A DNA stretch of 64,000 bases from Hetaerina americana (taxonomy: Eukaryota > Arthropoda > Insecta > Odonata > Calopterygidae). Location: assembly GCA_022747635.1 (NCBI GenBank), contig JAKTNV010000005.1:40666738-40730737 (forward strand), read 5' to 3'. Position numbers and translations under genes: made by a program. Position 1 is the first letter of the stretch. Every line of letters begins with the position of its first letter. Of this stretch, positions 10,301 through 20,419 are shown one piece after another. The notes under the pieces are model-generated. The model was not told the origin of the DNA, ran no database searches, and was given only the letters and a program-made list of their open reading frames with translations.

Positions 10301-11327
10301 TAAAACTATACTCCGCCCATGTATAGTATCAATTAAATCAGGAAAATGTCTTGATATTTTTATTCCTACAACTTTAAATTTGATGTTGCATGGATCCAAT
10401 GCATGGCCTCTGAGATGAGGGAATGATCATAGTTTAGAGACTTTAGAGGTTTGGGTTTGGAGGAGAATTGAAAGGGTAAATTGGACAGAGACAAAGATTA
10501 ATGACAAAGTCTTAAATGGGTAGAAAAGAGAAGATATTGATGGGTGAAATTCGAAAATGGCTCTTAAAGCTGGCAAGGGAAATATTGAGAAGTAGTGGAT
10601 TGCTACAAGTCATTTAGGAGAATGTTAGAAAGCTGTATGGAGGAAGGAAGAGAGTACAAAGTTATTTTAGACTGCATGAAAGTATGGGGAAGGTAGGAAG
10701 AAGGAAATATCAAAGGACAGACAAGAGTTAATCCACAGAATACGTAGAACAGTAATAGTCATTATTTAGCATTGAAAATCTACCTTCAAGTATTAGTTTT
10801 CTGTGAAGCTGTACTTGATAATTAGGAGGAGGTTTATGAATGGGCTACGTAAAATCCACTTAAAAGTGTGAGGTTAAGCCAACCAGCTATTTCATTCACA
10901 TAAGCTAGAGAAATTACATGTGATGACTCAATACACCAATTGAAGCAGGATGCTGAGTGATAAAGAGTCAACCCCACTAAGTGTGTAGTTGCCAGATTTG
11001 GTACATTTTCCTCTATAATTTGATTTTCTTGAAGCTGACAGTTTTTAACTTTGATAAGCACTTGTGACATGAGTGAAATATATGAAACCAGTCCAAAGAT
11101 AATTCTTTGCTGGATTTCTTTACAGGTTTCCAGACCCATGCTGTAGACCTGCCAATTTATGTCAGCACAATTCCAACGAAAAGGCGCAGAAGGATCAGGG
11201 CTCAGATGATGAAGATAGACCAAAAACAGAGCTGGAAGAAGCAGATGAATTGAAGAAGGCTAGGGAGTGGGATGACTACAAAGACACTCACCGTCGTGGA
11301 TGGGGAAACAGAATGAATCGAAGTTGA
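1256..11327 (+). CDS. IGBP1: IGBP1/alpha4 (TAP42 family) PP2A regulatory protein, 5 exons
   Basis: Joining 1256-1375, 1482-1764, 2540-2814, 7572-7753 and 11126-11327 gives an open frame of 353 codons; all four introns are GT-AG and all phases agree. The family binds catalytic subunits of PP2A, PP4 and PP6 in the cytoplasm, stabilises them and acts in TOR signalling (family knowledge). Visible support: an all-helical N-terminal half; the basic block SRNEKLRRYRQQKE at residues 156-169; the family signature FGAGYPSLPT at 263-272 followed by TVDEFYEQR; an acidic/charged linker; and the conserved tail AREWDDYKDTHRRGWGN near 332-348. Length is typical for the family. The ATG at 1256 sits in AAAAATGGC and begins MAEAG. 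Introns 3 and 4 are inflated by mobile elements, but no exon is damaged. A poly(A) signal follows at 11488. Identification is from sequence motifs only; I am confident. Confidence 0.93.
1482..1764 (+). CDS. IGBP1: IGBP1 exon 2
   Basis: Acceptor AG at 1480-1481 and donor GTAAGT at 1765. Phase 0 in, phase 1 out. It encodes residues 41-135, including AIKLFEESTRTVSLLGVFSS and the helix YFKDFLKRCKEYGL, matching the helical repeat half of TAP42 proteins. The open frame runs past the donor to 1814, but the strong donor and the phase fit to exon 3 decide the end. Confidence 0.9.
2370..2446. repeat. Near-perfect 36-bp hairpin in IGBP1 intron 2
   Basis: The left arm 2370-2405 and right arm 2411-2446 are reverse complements with one mismatch, separated by a five-base loop (TTTTA). 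The stem starts TTTTATCAAAACACCC. No transposase or flanking duplication is evident. It may be a foldback MITE or a hairpin precursor RNA within the intron. Confidence 0.85.
2540..2814 (+). CDS. IGBP1: IGBP1 exon 3
   Basis: Acceptor TTGCAG at 2534-2539 and donor GTATGC at 2815; phase 1 in, phase 0 out. It encodes residues 135-226 and carries the conserved basic helix SRNEKLRRYRQQKE (156-169) and LLTLIRYWINRAVEELLSIE. The basic helix lies in the family region implicated in binding the phosphatase catalytic subunit. Confidence 0.9.
3488..3780. other. Intron 3 sequence before the Penelope insertion
   Basis: About 950 bases of intron lie between exon 3 and the Penelope-like element (2815-3793). 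I see AT-rich sequence and no reliable feature; short antisense open frames at 3488-3828 look like chance. Confidence 0.4.
3781..3793. repeat. Target-site duplication, left copy (PLE1)
   Basis: TTCTTTGCCTAAT occurs here and exactly again at 6014-6026, bracketing the Penelope-like element. A perfect 13-bp duplication marks both ends of the insertion. Confidence 0.85.
3838..3892 (-). ncRNA. Hammerhead-ribozyme-like motif, left terminal repeat of PLE1
   Basis: On the minus strand, CTGATGA (complement of 3874-3880) is followed by a 5-bp stem with a short loop, GAAA (3856-3859) and ACCCGGGT then C. This is the order of the hammerhead core. It is the inverted copy of the motif at 5876-5926. One extra base lies between CTGATGA and stem II, so cleavage activity is not assured. 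Confidence 0.6.
4048..5114 (+). pseudogene. Penelope-type reverse transcriptase, frameshifted
   Basis: Translation gives FFGLPKIHK (typical of Penelope reverse transcriptases), FDVSNLFTSVP (motif A region), GLAMGCPLSPILADIYM (motif B) and the catalytic YVDDVF (motif C). Coding similarity begins near 4048 (FIEEHKIQELKSDP) without a start, so the N-terminus is lost. The frame changes near 4500 (after the ALPSYL region) and again near 5100 in a run of A just before the endonuclease. In an intact element this enzyme copies element RNA at a cut end. Here it cannot give one functional polypeptide. Confidence 0.88.
5116..5679 (+). pseudogene. GIY-YIG endonuclease domain of PLE1, in-frame stop
   Basis: The frame reads SGVYKLKCDCGAIYIGQTGR, the GVY...YIG core of the GIY-YIG nuclease found at the C-terminus of Penelope proteins. 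A Cys-x-Cys precedes it, as is common in these elements. A TGA at 5389-5391 interrupts FHE/VKEHQ; a single C-to-T change from CGA would explain it. The frame reopens at 5392 through HLIDNNHKSDFDFEIL and ends at TAA 5677-5679. This domain normally nicks target DNA. It was originally fused in frame to the upstream reverse transcriptase. Confidence 0.87.
5790..5973 (+). repeat. Right terminal repeat of PLE1
   Basis: Reverse complement of the left end (3794-4021 region). It includes the GC-rich block around 5826-5850 (CACCCCACCCCCGCCC), TATATATAAG, the hammerhead-like motif and TTCATTTATTT at the outer edge. Confidence 0.85.
5876..5926 (+). ncRNA. Hammerhead-ribozyme-like motif, right terminal repeat of PLE1
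   Basis: CTGATGA at 5886-5892, stem II GAAGT/ACTTC (5894-5906) with a three-base loop, GAAA at 5907-5910, then CCCGGGTC with predicted cleavage after C5918. The following GTG pairs with CAC just before CTGATGA to form stem I. Stem III would be the self-complementary ACCCGGGT, which suits the dimeric hammerheads reported for Penelope-like elements. One unpaired base separates CTGATGA from stem II, so this is called a motif rather than a proven ribozyme. Confidence 0.62.
6014..6026. repeat. Target-site duplication, right copy (PLE1)
   Basis: Exact repeat of TTCTTTGCCTAAT at 3781-3793. Confidence 0.85.
6330..7445 (-). mobile_element. Old RTE-like LINE fragment, minus strand, split by a SINE
   Basis: Read on the minus strand, this matches the reverse-transcriptase region of the intact LINE at 21425-24806 at a low, aged level. 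Examples are GPGILDREIKRTLREL (compare GPGILDNEIERALREM in the intact copy), a DNA match to the FADDQ region near 6380, and the RVNW region around 6660. Frames are broken throughout. A SINE (6680-6917) lies inside it. It is a relic in IGBP1 intron 3. Confidence 0.72.
6680..6917 (+). mobile_element. tRNA-derived SINE family A, copy 1
   Basis: Starts GGGGATCAGG, then an A-box-like GTGGCTAACGTACTGG. The B-box segment seen in other copies is missing here. The body (CACTTTGAAAGAGTACGCTG onward) matches, in opposite orientation, the copies at 44601, 53759 and 60047. Flanks CTCTATCAGATG (6668-6679) and TTCTATCGAATG (6918-6929) are an imperfect target duplication; the host LINE has one copy of the site, confirming insertion. 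Confidence 0.75.
7572..7753 (+). CDS. IGBP1: IGBP1 exon 4
   Basis: Acceptor TTTTCAG ending at 7571, donor GTAAGT at 7754; phase 0 in, phase 2 out. It encodes a lysine-rich stretch (MKIKGKKVKEDD) followed by KKKRPPLQTVILTKD and the family signature FGAGYPSLPT (residues 263-272), then VDEFYEQRIKSGE. Confidence 0.92.
7754..9047. other. IGBP1 intron 4, first part
   Basis: AT-rich intron. Open frames on both strands (7887-8189, 8506-8978) have no recognisable motif and look like chance. I see no further feature before the foldback element at 9048. Confidence 0.4.
9048..9283. mobile_element. Small foldback Penelope-derived element
   Basis: AAAACTTTGTAAATCCAC near 9050-9068 is the reverse complement of GTGGATTTACAAAGTTTT near 9207-9224. 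The two arms are terminal-repeat copies placed almost directly back to back with no coding DNA. The right end has a tail (CAAAGTTATGCCAGAGACG...) resembling the tail of PLE1 (TAAAGTTACGCCAGAAACC). A possible degraded target duplication is AATGCCTA before and AATGCTAT after. It appears to be a non-autonomous or heavily deleted relative of PLE1. Confidence 0.7.
9085..9145 (-). ncRNA. Hammerhead-like motif in the small foldback element
   Basis: On the minus strand: CCGATGA (core CTGATGA with one change), a stem-loop region, GAAACCAGGGTC, then GTATTAAAG. The order of parts matches the PLE1 motifs, including GAAACC...GGGTC. The opposite arm (about 9151-9195, GCCTGACC...GTGAAGCCTGGGTC) is more decayed. 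Confidence 0.45.
9284..11125. other. IGBP1 intron 4, last part
   Basis: Apart from a LINE scrap near 10425-10735 I recognise nothing. The 167-codon antisense frame at 9513-10016 has no known motif and overlaps no splice-compatible exon. Confidence 0.4.
10425..10735 (+). mobile_element. Degraded RTE-like LINE 3' coding fragment
   Basis: The DNA reads like the last part of the intact LINE ORF: a phrase equivalent to LEAFEMWVWRRMEKVKWTE near 10440-10490, then the AGGAAGAGAGTACAAAG...GACTGCATGAAAG segment. It is full of stops and indels, so it is an old insertion. Confidence 0.6.
11126..11327 (+). CDS. IGBP1: IGBP1 exon 5 (stop codon)
   Basis: Acceptor TTTACAG ending at 11125, phase 2 in. GA from exon 4 plus G gives Glu, then FPDPCCRPANLC, an acidic stretch (SDDEDRPKTELEEADE) and the conserved C-terminus AREWDDYKDTHRRGWGN. 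Stop TGA at 11325-11327. An antisense open frame here (10834-11223) is a shadow. Confidence 0.92.
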
Positions 11328-11487
11328 AATGCTGTAAATTGATAACTGCAATCAATGAAAATAGTGCATTGCATGTAATTGCATATTCCTTGTTTCTGGA
11401 ACTGTTTATGATTGATATTTTTATTATCCTCTTTTAAGAAGAAGGCAATTTAATTCTCAATAATACTATTTAAGATTAATTTTTTTA

Positions 11488-11493
11488 AATAAA
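11488..11493 (+). promoter_or_regulatory. Poly(A) signal for IGBP1
   Basis: AATAAA 160 bases after the stop codon, followed by T/G-rich sequence (TTATTTGTTTGG), as expected for a cleavage/polyadenylation site. Confidence 0.6.
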
Positions 11494-12164
11494 AGACTAA
11501 TTATCTTATTTGTTTGGTAGTTTATTTACCCTCATCTATTCATGTCCTTTTTCAGTTCTTATTAAATTGTGTAAAGAGGTTAATAGTATCTAATTATTCC
11601 CTTGCCAGAAAGGCTGAAAAATGTCCAAAGCTATTTTTGCATATGCATTAATCTAGCAATTACCTGCTGAAATTTGACGTTTATTTTCAATTAATGCTTT
11701 CTATCCAAATTTCGTCTGATTATTTGAAGGTTTGCAGCTGGTATATTAACTAATTCATGTTTATGATCATTGATTAATCATGTTTATGCTAATGTTATTG
11801 ATCTTAGGTAATCACTCCCAAGTAGAACTGTAAATATTTAATCAAACGTGGTGCGGTTGGCACTACGGATGGGAAATCTCTACATCATGCATGGTTGACA
11901 TTGTGATATAGATGAAAGTGAGCATTAATTAATTATAATCTAACAATAGTATGATTTAACAATGTTTGGAGTTTAAAACTTTGCATGTTGTGAATGTCAC
12001 ATTCTCTTTCTCTTGGAATCATAGTAACGGAAGAATTTCAATTGTTAGAAGTAGGGAGCCAAGGCAAGGGATTTATTTGAATTTATTCAAGGCATTTTAA
12101 TAGTAAGTTTTGGATTACTGTTTACCCGACGATATTTCTCTCTTCAGTTTTTTCCAACTTCTGC

Positions 12165-12610
12165 CAGCCTTTGTGCTCTTTAAAAAGTCTACTCCATCCA
12201 TTCCTCTATCCCATTTACCCAAGATTCCCACTTTATCATGGCATTCAACATGCCTCTACCTTTCAGTGTATCCTACAGCCATTTAATTTGCCTTTTTCGT
12301 TGTTTACTGAGTAACTTCCTCTTCCCACTCCCATTAAGAACCTCAGCATTTGACCTCTCTACTATATCCAACTTATTCCCTCCATTCTGTGCTACACCCA
12401 TGTTTCAAAAACCTTCATCTACGCTTGTCCTCTTTCCTTAAAGACCAAGACTCACACTTTTAAAACACTATACTCCATATTAAATTTTTATTGATATATT
12501 ATTTGCATCTTTAATTAGTCTACCCATTAGCAGTTTTCTTTCTCTTGCAAATGTCTCTTTTGCTAAGGCAATTCTCTTAATGCCTCCATTTCTCTGCCTC
12601 TTTTCCTCTG
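12165..12610 (-). mobile_element. Degraded RTE-like LINE fragment, minus strand
   Basis: Pyrimidine-rich + strand sequence resembles the reverse complement of the LINE 3' coding end. For example, CATGTTTCAAAAACCTTCATCTACGC corresponds to the complement of the segment coding LEAFEMWVW. No intact frame remains. Confidence 0.5.
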
Positions 12611-14100
12611 AAATGCTGTCTAAGTGCATTGCCTCCACCTGCAGGTGAGAACTAGCATCAATTTAAATGTCTAGTTCATTCCCTCTCATTTTAATATTTA
12701 AATTTTGTCTACAATGGTTTGACCTTTATTAAGGGATGGTCTATGATCATCACTGCCTTGGTGGGGGTGGGGTTGGTGCGGAAAGATATTGGAGACTTCA
12801 AGAATTTTAGGAATGGGAGGGGTATAATGTTTCATTGACCACCTCAAACCTGTCAGACTGAAGGGATTGCCAAATTTCCAACTCTAAAGCATTCAACCTG
12901 TGTCCTTTCAAGGGTGGCCAAAGTAGCATTAGGGCTAATATGATTGTTCTGACTGAAAGTTAGCCCTGGATTGGGTGTCAGGTTAGGTTCATAAGGTTGC
13001 CTGTGTGAGATTTTTGTGTACTAGTATTGCTTTCAATTATGGCTGGAATTCGATGAGCACAAAAAATGTTCGGCTCTAATTCTCCAAAATATGTAAAAAG
13101 ATTGAAATCATGATTGGAGGCCAATGAAAAAAATGCTCATCAAATCAATGCAGTTATATAATGTTATAAACATTTTAGCATTTATATGGCTGCGTAGATT
13201 TTCGCGGCGGTGGCTTGAAGAATTCTGCATTTTAGCATTTATTTGGGATGCATATCGAATGTGTGTTCTTGCTGCATGTTGCATTTTGCTTTGGTAGGCA
13301 ATTTCCTTGAGGTTACCTGCGATTTGAATGGGATAAAATGAGTAGGACCCCACATTACACTACCTTCAGTTTCCCTCAACTCATCTTCCAGTTCCCAAAT
13401 GACTATCTTCTCACAAATTACCCAGTTATCCCTAAAGATGTCAACCATCAAAGATGTCAGCCTTAACAATATCATGTGTGATGCGACCTTGATAATTTAT
13501 GCCTATATATGTTTGGAATCATCTGCCTGCTTTGGAATGCCACAGGCCTGAGAACTTGGGCATCAAAGATTGCCAATTGAATATAGTGGGGAAAAGGGTC
13601 TGTTCAGCCATTGGTCCTTAGGTTTTCCTGAAGGCCCCTCCATATAACAGGACCTCTTGTCCCTCGTTATGACTGCTCAGTCCACAGCGCCACTTGACGA
13701 ATTGGGGGAGCGTATGTCCTAATGTATCCCTTATATTGCAACGTCCTCGGCATTTATGTTTTAGCATTTCGACCACCTCACCGGGGAAATCTTCGTTCAC
13801 ACTATGTCCCTTCGATAAAGCTACCTTCCGCCGCCAGTTCTAAGGATATTTCTTCAAAATTACTCTGTGGTAATTCCTTTTTCGCGTTTTGAATTGATTT
13901 TTTTTCGGTATGGATCCTTATTTTTCGATGCGAGTGTTGCACCTGCACTATCAGCGAGCTCTGTAAATTTAATTTGTAGTACGCATAAGCGCGTGTCCTC
14001 GCCTTGAAACACTCTATTGAGCACCTAAACTCCGAAATATCCACCCTGTGAATCACCCATCTAACTTGTCGTCGGCGAGTGGGACAAGAAAAAAATTCAT
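12611..14100. other. Intergenic, nothing recognised
   Basis: Scattered short open frames on the minus strand only, with no motifs. I see no repeat or exon that I can support. Confidence 0.35.
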
Positions 14101-14700
14101 AATACCGAACGTTGAGCTCGAATTCATTTCAATTGGAGTGGCCTCTGGGAACTATGTAACACCCACGGCCACGGTTCATGGAAAGTTAAACCGAAAAATG
14201 CGTCCGATGCGAACGCTCCGACCATGAGCGCAATTTTAATTTCCCCCTCATTCCCTACTCTCCCAGCTAGTGGGGTGGCCCGGCATTGCAGAGTCAAGGA
14301 GATGTGGTGCTCTCGAGGAAAGAGAGGGAGCCCGAAGGGGGTTGGTGGGTGGGAGAGGAACATTAGGGGAGGGGACGGAGTATGGGGCGAGAGGGGTTCG
14401 GGCCGGAACGGAAATGGGACTTGTGTGCCTGTCAGTCCCCTCGATTACGCCGCCGTCGGTGACTTGACCGCGAACGACCACGAAAAGCTCGCACACGCAC
14501 ATTTGCACACACAAACGGACAAGCTCACCGCCGAAGGACATCTATCCGTCAGATATAAACCACGCGCTGGGTCCAAACGGTGTGGCCCTGCACCCTTGTC
14601 ATCGTCCTGCAAGATTGCAGTTGGGTGAAGCGTACCGACACAGCGGCATCAGCCGGAGGACCCAACGACGACGGGGATCGAACTGACCACAGTACGTTTT
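14101..14700 (+). promoter_or_regulatory. CpG-rich block with candidate TATA promoter
   Basis: A locally GC- and CpG-rich stretch, unlike the surrounding DNA. TATAAA at 14554-14559 (in CAGATATAAACC) is followed about 30 bases later by CCCTGCACCC and later by TCATCG. A possible 5' splice site, GTACGT, lies at about 14692. It may be the promoter and a non-coding first exon of a gene, either the SLC22 gene 17 kb downstream or one that I do not recognise. Open frames on both strands here are likely produced by composition. Confidence 0.35.
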
Positions 14701-17700
14701 GCCTGATCCTTCTCTAATTCTATCCCCTCCCCTCATCTCCGGTGCATGCAGAAAATTATTGGTAACCAATTTCGTCAGCAAAAAGATTCCGATCGATTGG
14801 ATTGAAAGATCGTCGCCTTCACCTTTTCCAATCCTCCTGAAAACTGGTTATTCAAGTCATTCGGTTATTCAAGATACGGACCACTTGGTGGATATATGTA
14901 CAAGACACCTATACCAGCGATTCGAATCCGCGAAATTTGTGCGAAGGGAGATATTGGCAGACTTACTTGAATCTTCGGGAAAAATGAATAACATTCTGTT
15001 GCGACACAAGGAAAACACAAGCTCGATTATTTCACCAACGCGAGTCAGGTTCACAATTCGTCCTTGTTGAAGTTATCGGCGCTAATTGTGCACTCGAGGA
15101 CCACGACGAGCTTACTTCTTTCAATTAACTTCTATCAGTGAATTAGTGTGTCGGGGTGTCGTTTTCTCTTGTCGGCGGCACTTATGTAGTCGTTAAGGGT
15201 GACTCCTGTTTTTCTCAAACCGCAATCGAATTTATCGCAAAATTATGAATTATGTCTGTTATAATCTCTAAGAATTCTTCAGTAGGGGTCGAAACACTCG
15301 GTGCTCTACCGCGTTGCTGTCGAGCGAGAGAAAAAAGAAAGCCAAACGTATGAACGAAAATTCCTTTCTATTGGAACGTCAAACAGAACATAATAGAAAC
15401 AAACCTAAGATCGGGGAAAGTTCAATACAAAGCATTCGTTCGAAGAGAACGCCGTTCACAACTATTTTTTTAATTTCCCTTGGTATGTAAGCGTCACTTG
15501 TCCTCGGCAACAGGCAGTTCGGGTACATGTGAATGATTGTAGCACTAATATGTCGGCTTCTTGCGTTAAGTCACCAGACTCAAATCCATTCAGTGACGTA
15601 TTTTTCAGCGACATTCCGATCCCCGTTGAGAAGTTGCCGTGCGGGAAGAGAACTATTATTCTAGTAAGGACGTGTCTCTCCGTCTGTGAGATAACACGTT
15701 CAAATGCATGACTCCTTAGCGCCTTACAAGATTGATAATGTCATAACCGGGTTTTTCTCCACCCTTCGAACTCAAATCCTGCCTCGGAACATCCACATTA
15801 GTCGCCCTTACAAAATCGTGTCTAGTGGTCGTCTCCCCCTTATAATTATTACGATTATTATTATAAAAGTACGGTCGGTCCTCGAGCAACTCTTCCGATC
15901 TTGACGTGTATATACTGCCATTGATTGTGAAAAATTGAACTTAAGTCCTTATTTCATTCCATCCGTAACTTGCGTGACCAACATTTTTCATCCATTCAAG
16001 CCTGACCTTCCGCCGTAAATGTGTCCGCGGCGCACAAAATAAATCTTATTGTTAGAGCTATAACCAGCACTAGCTAACTTAGGATTCACAATGACTTGCG
16101 CTCGATATGATTTGGGCAGAGTAAATGCCATCACGCTGGTCTCTCTCCTGTGTAGGTCATGGACTCGAAGTATGCTCCGCACGGGCGCATGGCCTACTTT
16201 CAGAAACCAATGAATCAAATGGAAAGTCCAATATCTTGGGTTAAATTAACCGTGATTTTAGAGTTTATATATTTAATTTTTTAATCTTTTCGTCGTATGA
16301 TGTAATTTATCGATTTCAATATTACCACACTCGAACATACATGAGGGGAGATGCGAAAAAAAAAGCATTTGACTCGACCGATATTTGAACTTCATTCTTA
16401 CAGCTCCCGGTCAGGTGTGTCAATCGAAGCTCTTTTTCTTTCAATTGAATTTACAAGAGGGTTTTTGAGTACAAAATACTAAATAATGGTAGATTATTGG
16501 TGTGATTGGTTGACTATAAATGAGGAGATCGGGGACTATATCCAATTCTGGTCAAATGTTACTTCATAGGCGAAACCTCCACGCAAATTTAGAATAACTG
16601 ATTGCCAGTATGTAGGTGAGCGTGTAGCAAAGTTGTTGATTGATTGCCCTTTGAATTTTGTCGAATATCACAATGGAAGCTGGATCTGGGACCACAATGC
16701 TGAAACAGGGAGTATTACGCTCCACCAGTATCGTTAAATTCGTGAATCTCAATTCCACGCTTGGTATAAATGCAAGTATATAATATTTTGGCAGACAAGC
16801 TGATAAAAAAATTAATCTGATTTGTTTGAGGGGGCTAATTCGCACTATTTAACCATCGTAATGGGCTAACCCATTCCCTTGGACATCTTATTTTACTTCA
16901 TAAATGACCAAAGAATCTATATTTCCGGCAGTGCAGAACACCTATTGCGCTGATATTTCTAGAGACATTTACAAGCGATTCGCAAGGAAACAATGAATAC
17001 GTTACGAAACCTGTGTTATGAAAGCCACTACTCAAATCTCATTTCCTCTTTAATTCATTTGTCTGCATAGGCAATCATTTTGAATTTTAAATCTGTCAAC
17101 AACAAGTAATTTGTCTTAACTACTGTCCTCTTTTTAAAGCACGAACACAAATTAAATAGAGATGTGGCATTTGGGTGAAAATAAACAGTGCACGTCCTCC
17201 ACGACAAACATGCCATCCTGGTGTGCTATAACATCATAGATCCGGAAACGGCGTCGAACTTAATGACGCGAATCGTGAACATCCACTTAAATGCCATTCG
17301 TTCCGTGCAGCTGAAAAATATTCAGGTTTGGTAATGTAATCATATATTTCACTTAAAATATTACGTCGCAATAAGAACAACTCAATTCAAGTAGAATACG
17401 GTTCTAGATCTTGCTGCTTAACCGGAAAGTAATTGTCATTTTCTTAAACAATTGTTCCATACTTTCAATTCTGTAAGATCGTGATGAACCACACTGATAA
17501 TGTCAGGCTCACGTAAGCTCAGATTCCTTGGTCATTCCAAAGCATTTGTCCAGTACAAAACGACTATCGAGTGATTTTCGAATGATCAAGGAAAACTTGT
17601 GAAATAATATTAATGTAGAAATATTCGAATTCATGATTTGTCTTTATATTTCCCTGAATAGAAAACTAAACCTATAAAAGGTGAGGTTGAAAAGAAAACG

Positions 17701-18660
17701 CAGCCATTTACGCAAGAAGGGAGACAAGTAGCACCTCAACGTACAAACTTCGTTTCACACCTAGCTCTTTTTATTTCGTATCACCCGACTTTCACTGCCC
17801 TGGGGCATTGTCCGCATTTGGGGGAAATAAAAACTAAATACCAAGGTGTGAGTAACAGTCGCAAGCTAAATAGTAGAGAAAACGGTATGGATTAGAAGAG
17901 CTAGCTTATGTATATAACAAATAATATTTTCAAATTTCAGGATTAGATCAGTAAAATAAATTGATAATTATTATGAATATTCGAGCACAGAAGACAAAAC
18001 CCACCCCCCAACCCTCAAGAAAACACGGTGAACTTTATGAAACACGGGGATTCTTCATTATCAAAAAATATTTATTAAGCGTTTCATCAACCATTGAGCC
18101 CGTTGCAAAATGCTGCATTTTGAATTATTAAAAATGTTTAAGAGTAATTTTCTAAAGGCCTTCGCCAATCACAATTTATTTGTTTTGTTGTTACTTAAGC
18201 AACAGACGAATAGATTGTTCGCACAAAGTCTCCGTCCAGTTGGCGTTCATGGGCACGCAATTTTGAGGCAATAGCTTTACAGATCGAAGATTCTCGCTAG
18301 CGTACGGTAGATACATACCGATACTTTCAAGACACGATATCGAAAGAATAGGGAGGGAATGACTCAGGAGAAAACGGTACGGAGTGGGCCGTTTCTAGAG
18401 GCAAAGATAAGAAAACTTAAGGGACAGCAGTAAGAAAGCAGATATTTGGGTTAAGAAGTAAAAATAAGGAGAAAGACAGACTGAAAATTGGAATAACGGG
18501 ATGGGGAAAAGAGTGGGGAGGAAGGAGAGGGGGAAGCTCGAAAAGTATTTAAATAGAGGCCTGCATTTATGCTCAAGAAAGAGATTAGTGACTCTCTCTC
18601 CTTTTTGAATATAAGGAAAAAGGGTGCTTGTGACAATTTGTGTATGTTTATGTATATATA
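14701..18660. other. Intergenic, nothing firmly recognised
   Basis: No repeat family or exon that I can support. A short open stretch at 17191-17337 ends in a CAG/GT donor-like site and is reported as a finding only. Confidence 0.35.
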
Positions 18661-18679
18661 AATATAAATAAATACATAT

Positions 18680-19975
18680 AAAATGGACTACAGGACAATG
18701 AGTTTGATTTCCCGCGCAGCTAAAGTTGTTCTCAGGATCATAAACAAAGAATAGAGAGTAGGGCAAATGATTACTTTGGGGATGGTCAGTTTGGGTTTAG
18801 GAAGGGGAGAGGTACGCGTGATGCCATTGCAGTAATGAGATTATTAATCGAGAGGAATATAGAACACAACCAGGAGGTATTTGCCTGTTTCGTAGATTTC
18901 GAAAAAGCGTTTGATTGAGTAAATTGGGAAAAACTAATGAGAAAATTGCAGAAAATAGGAATAGATTGGCGGGAAAGGAGGCTAATCCGCAACCTGTACA
19001 TTTCTCAGACTGCTCAGGTTCGGGTGGGGAACGGGCAGTCCGGATGGGCAGTGTTAGGAAGAGGTGTAAGGCCGGGTTGCCCATTATCACCGTTGCTCTT
19101 CAACGTATATGCGGAGGAAATGCTAAAAGAGGCTTGGGAAGAACTGGAGAAAGGAATGAAAGTCGGTGGGGAATTCGTAAATCAGTTAGGTTTGCTGATG
19201 ACCAAGCTTTAGTCCGTCAATCATCCAAGGGGTTGCAAGCATTGCTGAGTAAATTGGAAATGCAGTGCGATAGAAATGGGATGAGAATAAATATATTGAA
19301 AACGAAGGTAATGCAATTTTCCAGAAAGACAAAAGCTAAGCTTAACATTAAAATAGAAGGGCAAAAATTAGAGCAGGTGGAACAGTTTACGTATCTCGGA
19401 AGTGTTTAGGACCAAAATGGTCTCTGTAATAGGGACGTAAGGAGAAGAATTGCACTAGGAAAAGAAGCCTCCACAAGGAGGAGAGAGTTGATGACAGGGA
19501 CATAGAGTGAGGATGTTAAGAAAAGGCTCGTCAAAACTTACAGGGAGCGTATTTTGCACGGCGCGGAAACATGGTCACCGAAGCAGGATGGACGTAGATT
19601 GGAGGCTTTTGAAATGTGGGTGTGGAGAAAAATGGAGAAGGTGAAATGGACAGAGAAGAAAACAAATGAGGAAGTGTTAGGTATGGTGGTCGATGAGAGG
19701 GGATTGCTGGGAGAAATTGTAAGGAGGCAGGAAAAATGGATGAAAAGTATACTGATTGGCAGTGGGATGTAGACTGTTATTGAGGGGATAATGTTAGGCA
19801 AACAAGGAAAGGGCAGGAACAGGATAGGGATGTTGGACGAAATGAAGGGAGGAAAGGAGTATGAAGATATGAAGAGAGGCCTAGCGCTAGGTTGGATGTT
19901 AGGTTGTGCTATGTAAGGAGAGAAAGGTGAATTGTTTGTTTCCAATCTAAACCTACCTAAACCGGTAGATTACCA
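18680..19975 (+). mobile_element. 5'-truncated RTE-like LINE (copy 2)
   Basis: Matches the intact LINE from about its position 23475 (GACTATAGGACAAT...) to the 3' end (CCGGTAGATTACC near 19960-19972). The 5' truncation falls inside the reverse transcriptase. The coding frame is broken: an in-frame TGA replaces Arg in AFDRVNW (near 18916), and there are frameshifts near 19185, 19410 and 19540. Still readable are LIRNLYISQTAQVRVGNG, RPGCPLSPLLFNVYAEEM and RFADDQALV. AT-rich sequence precedes it. Confidence 0.85.
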
Positions 19976-20419
19976 ATATTAACTAGCATGGTTACGTATA
20001 TTTTTACGACGAAGGAAACCTGTGCGCTACGCCATTACAGATTCGTATGTTTAGGTCATGTTAAGATTTTCACAGGAAGGTAAAGATTCACCTGCTGTGA
20101 AAGTGTTCATAATGATCTGCTTTATAGTCAGTCAACATCTTAATGCTGGTTCACCCGATTTTGATTTCCGTCGGCCAAAGAATCTCTGCATTAAAGTGAG
20201 TTTTAGCGATCTTCATAACTTTTCAGAGATCATTTAATATTTTTTATTGAAACCAACGATTGTTTATTATCATACATCCTTAGTTGAGTATTATCTTCGA
20301 AAATATTAAAGATGTCAACTAATGTAGATATAATTTTGAAAGTTTTTGGGTTTAAATAGAAGCACAAAATGCTTTACTTTCCTAGACCCGTCATTCCGTC
20401 AGCCGCGGCGTTCTTGAAG

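Noticed and set aside
14224..14628. Overlapping open frames on both strands in the CpG-rich block
   Set aside because: GC-rich DNA has few stops; both strands and several frames are open together and none shows a motif.
18395..18766. 123-codon antisense open frame
   Set aside because: Aromatic/Leu-rich, low-complexity translation of purine-rich DNA; it runs into the truncated LINE.
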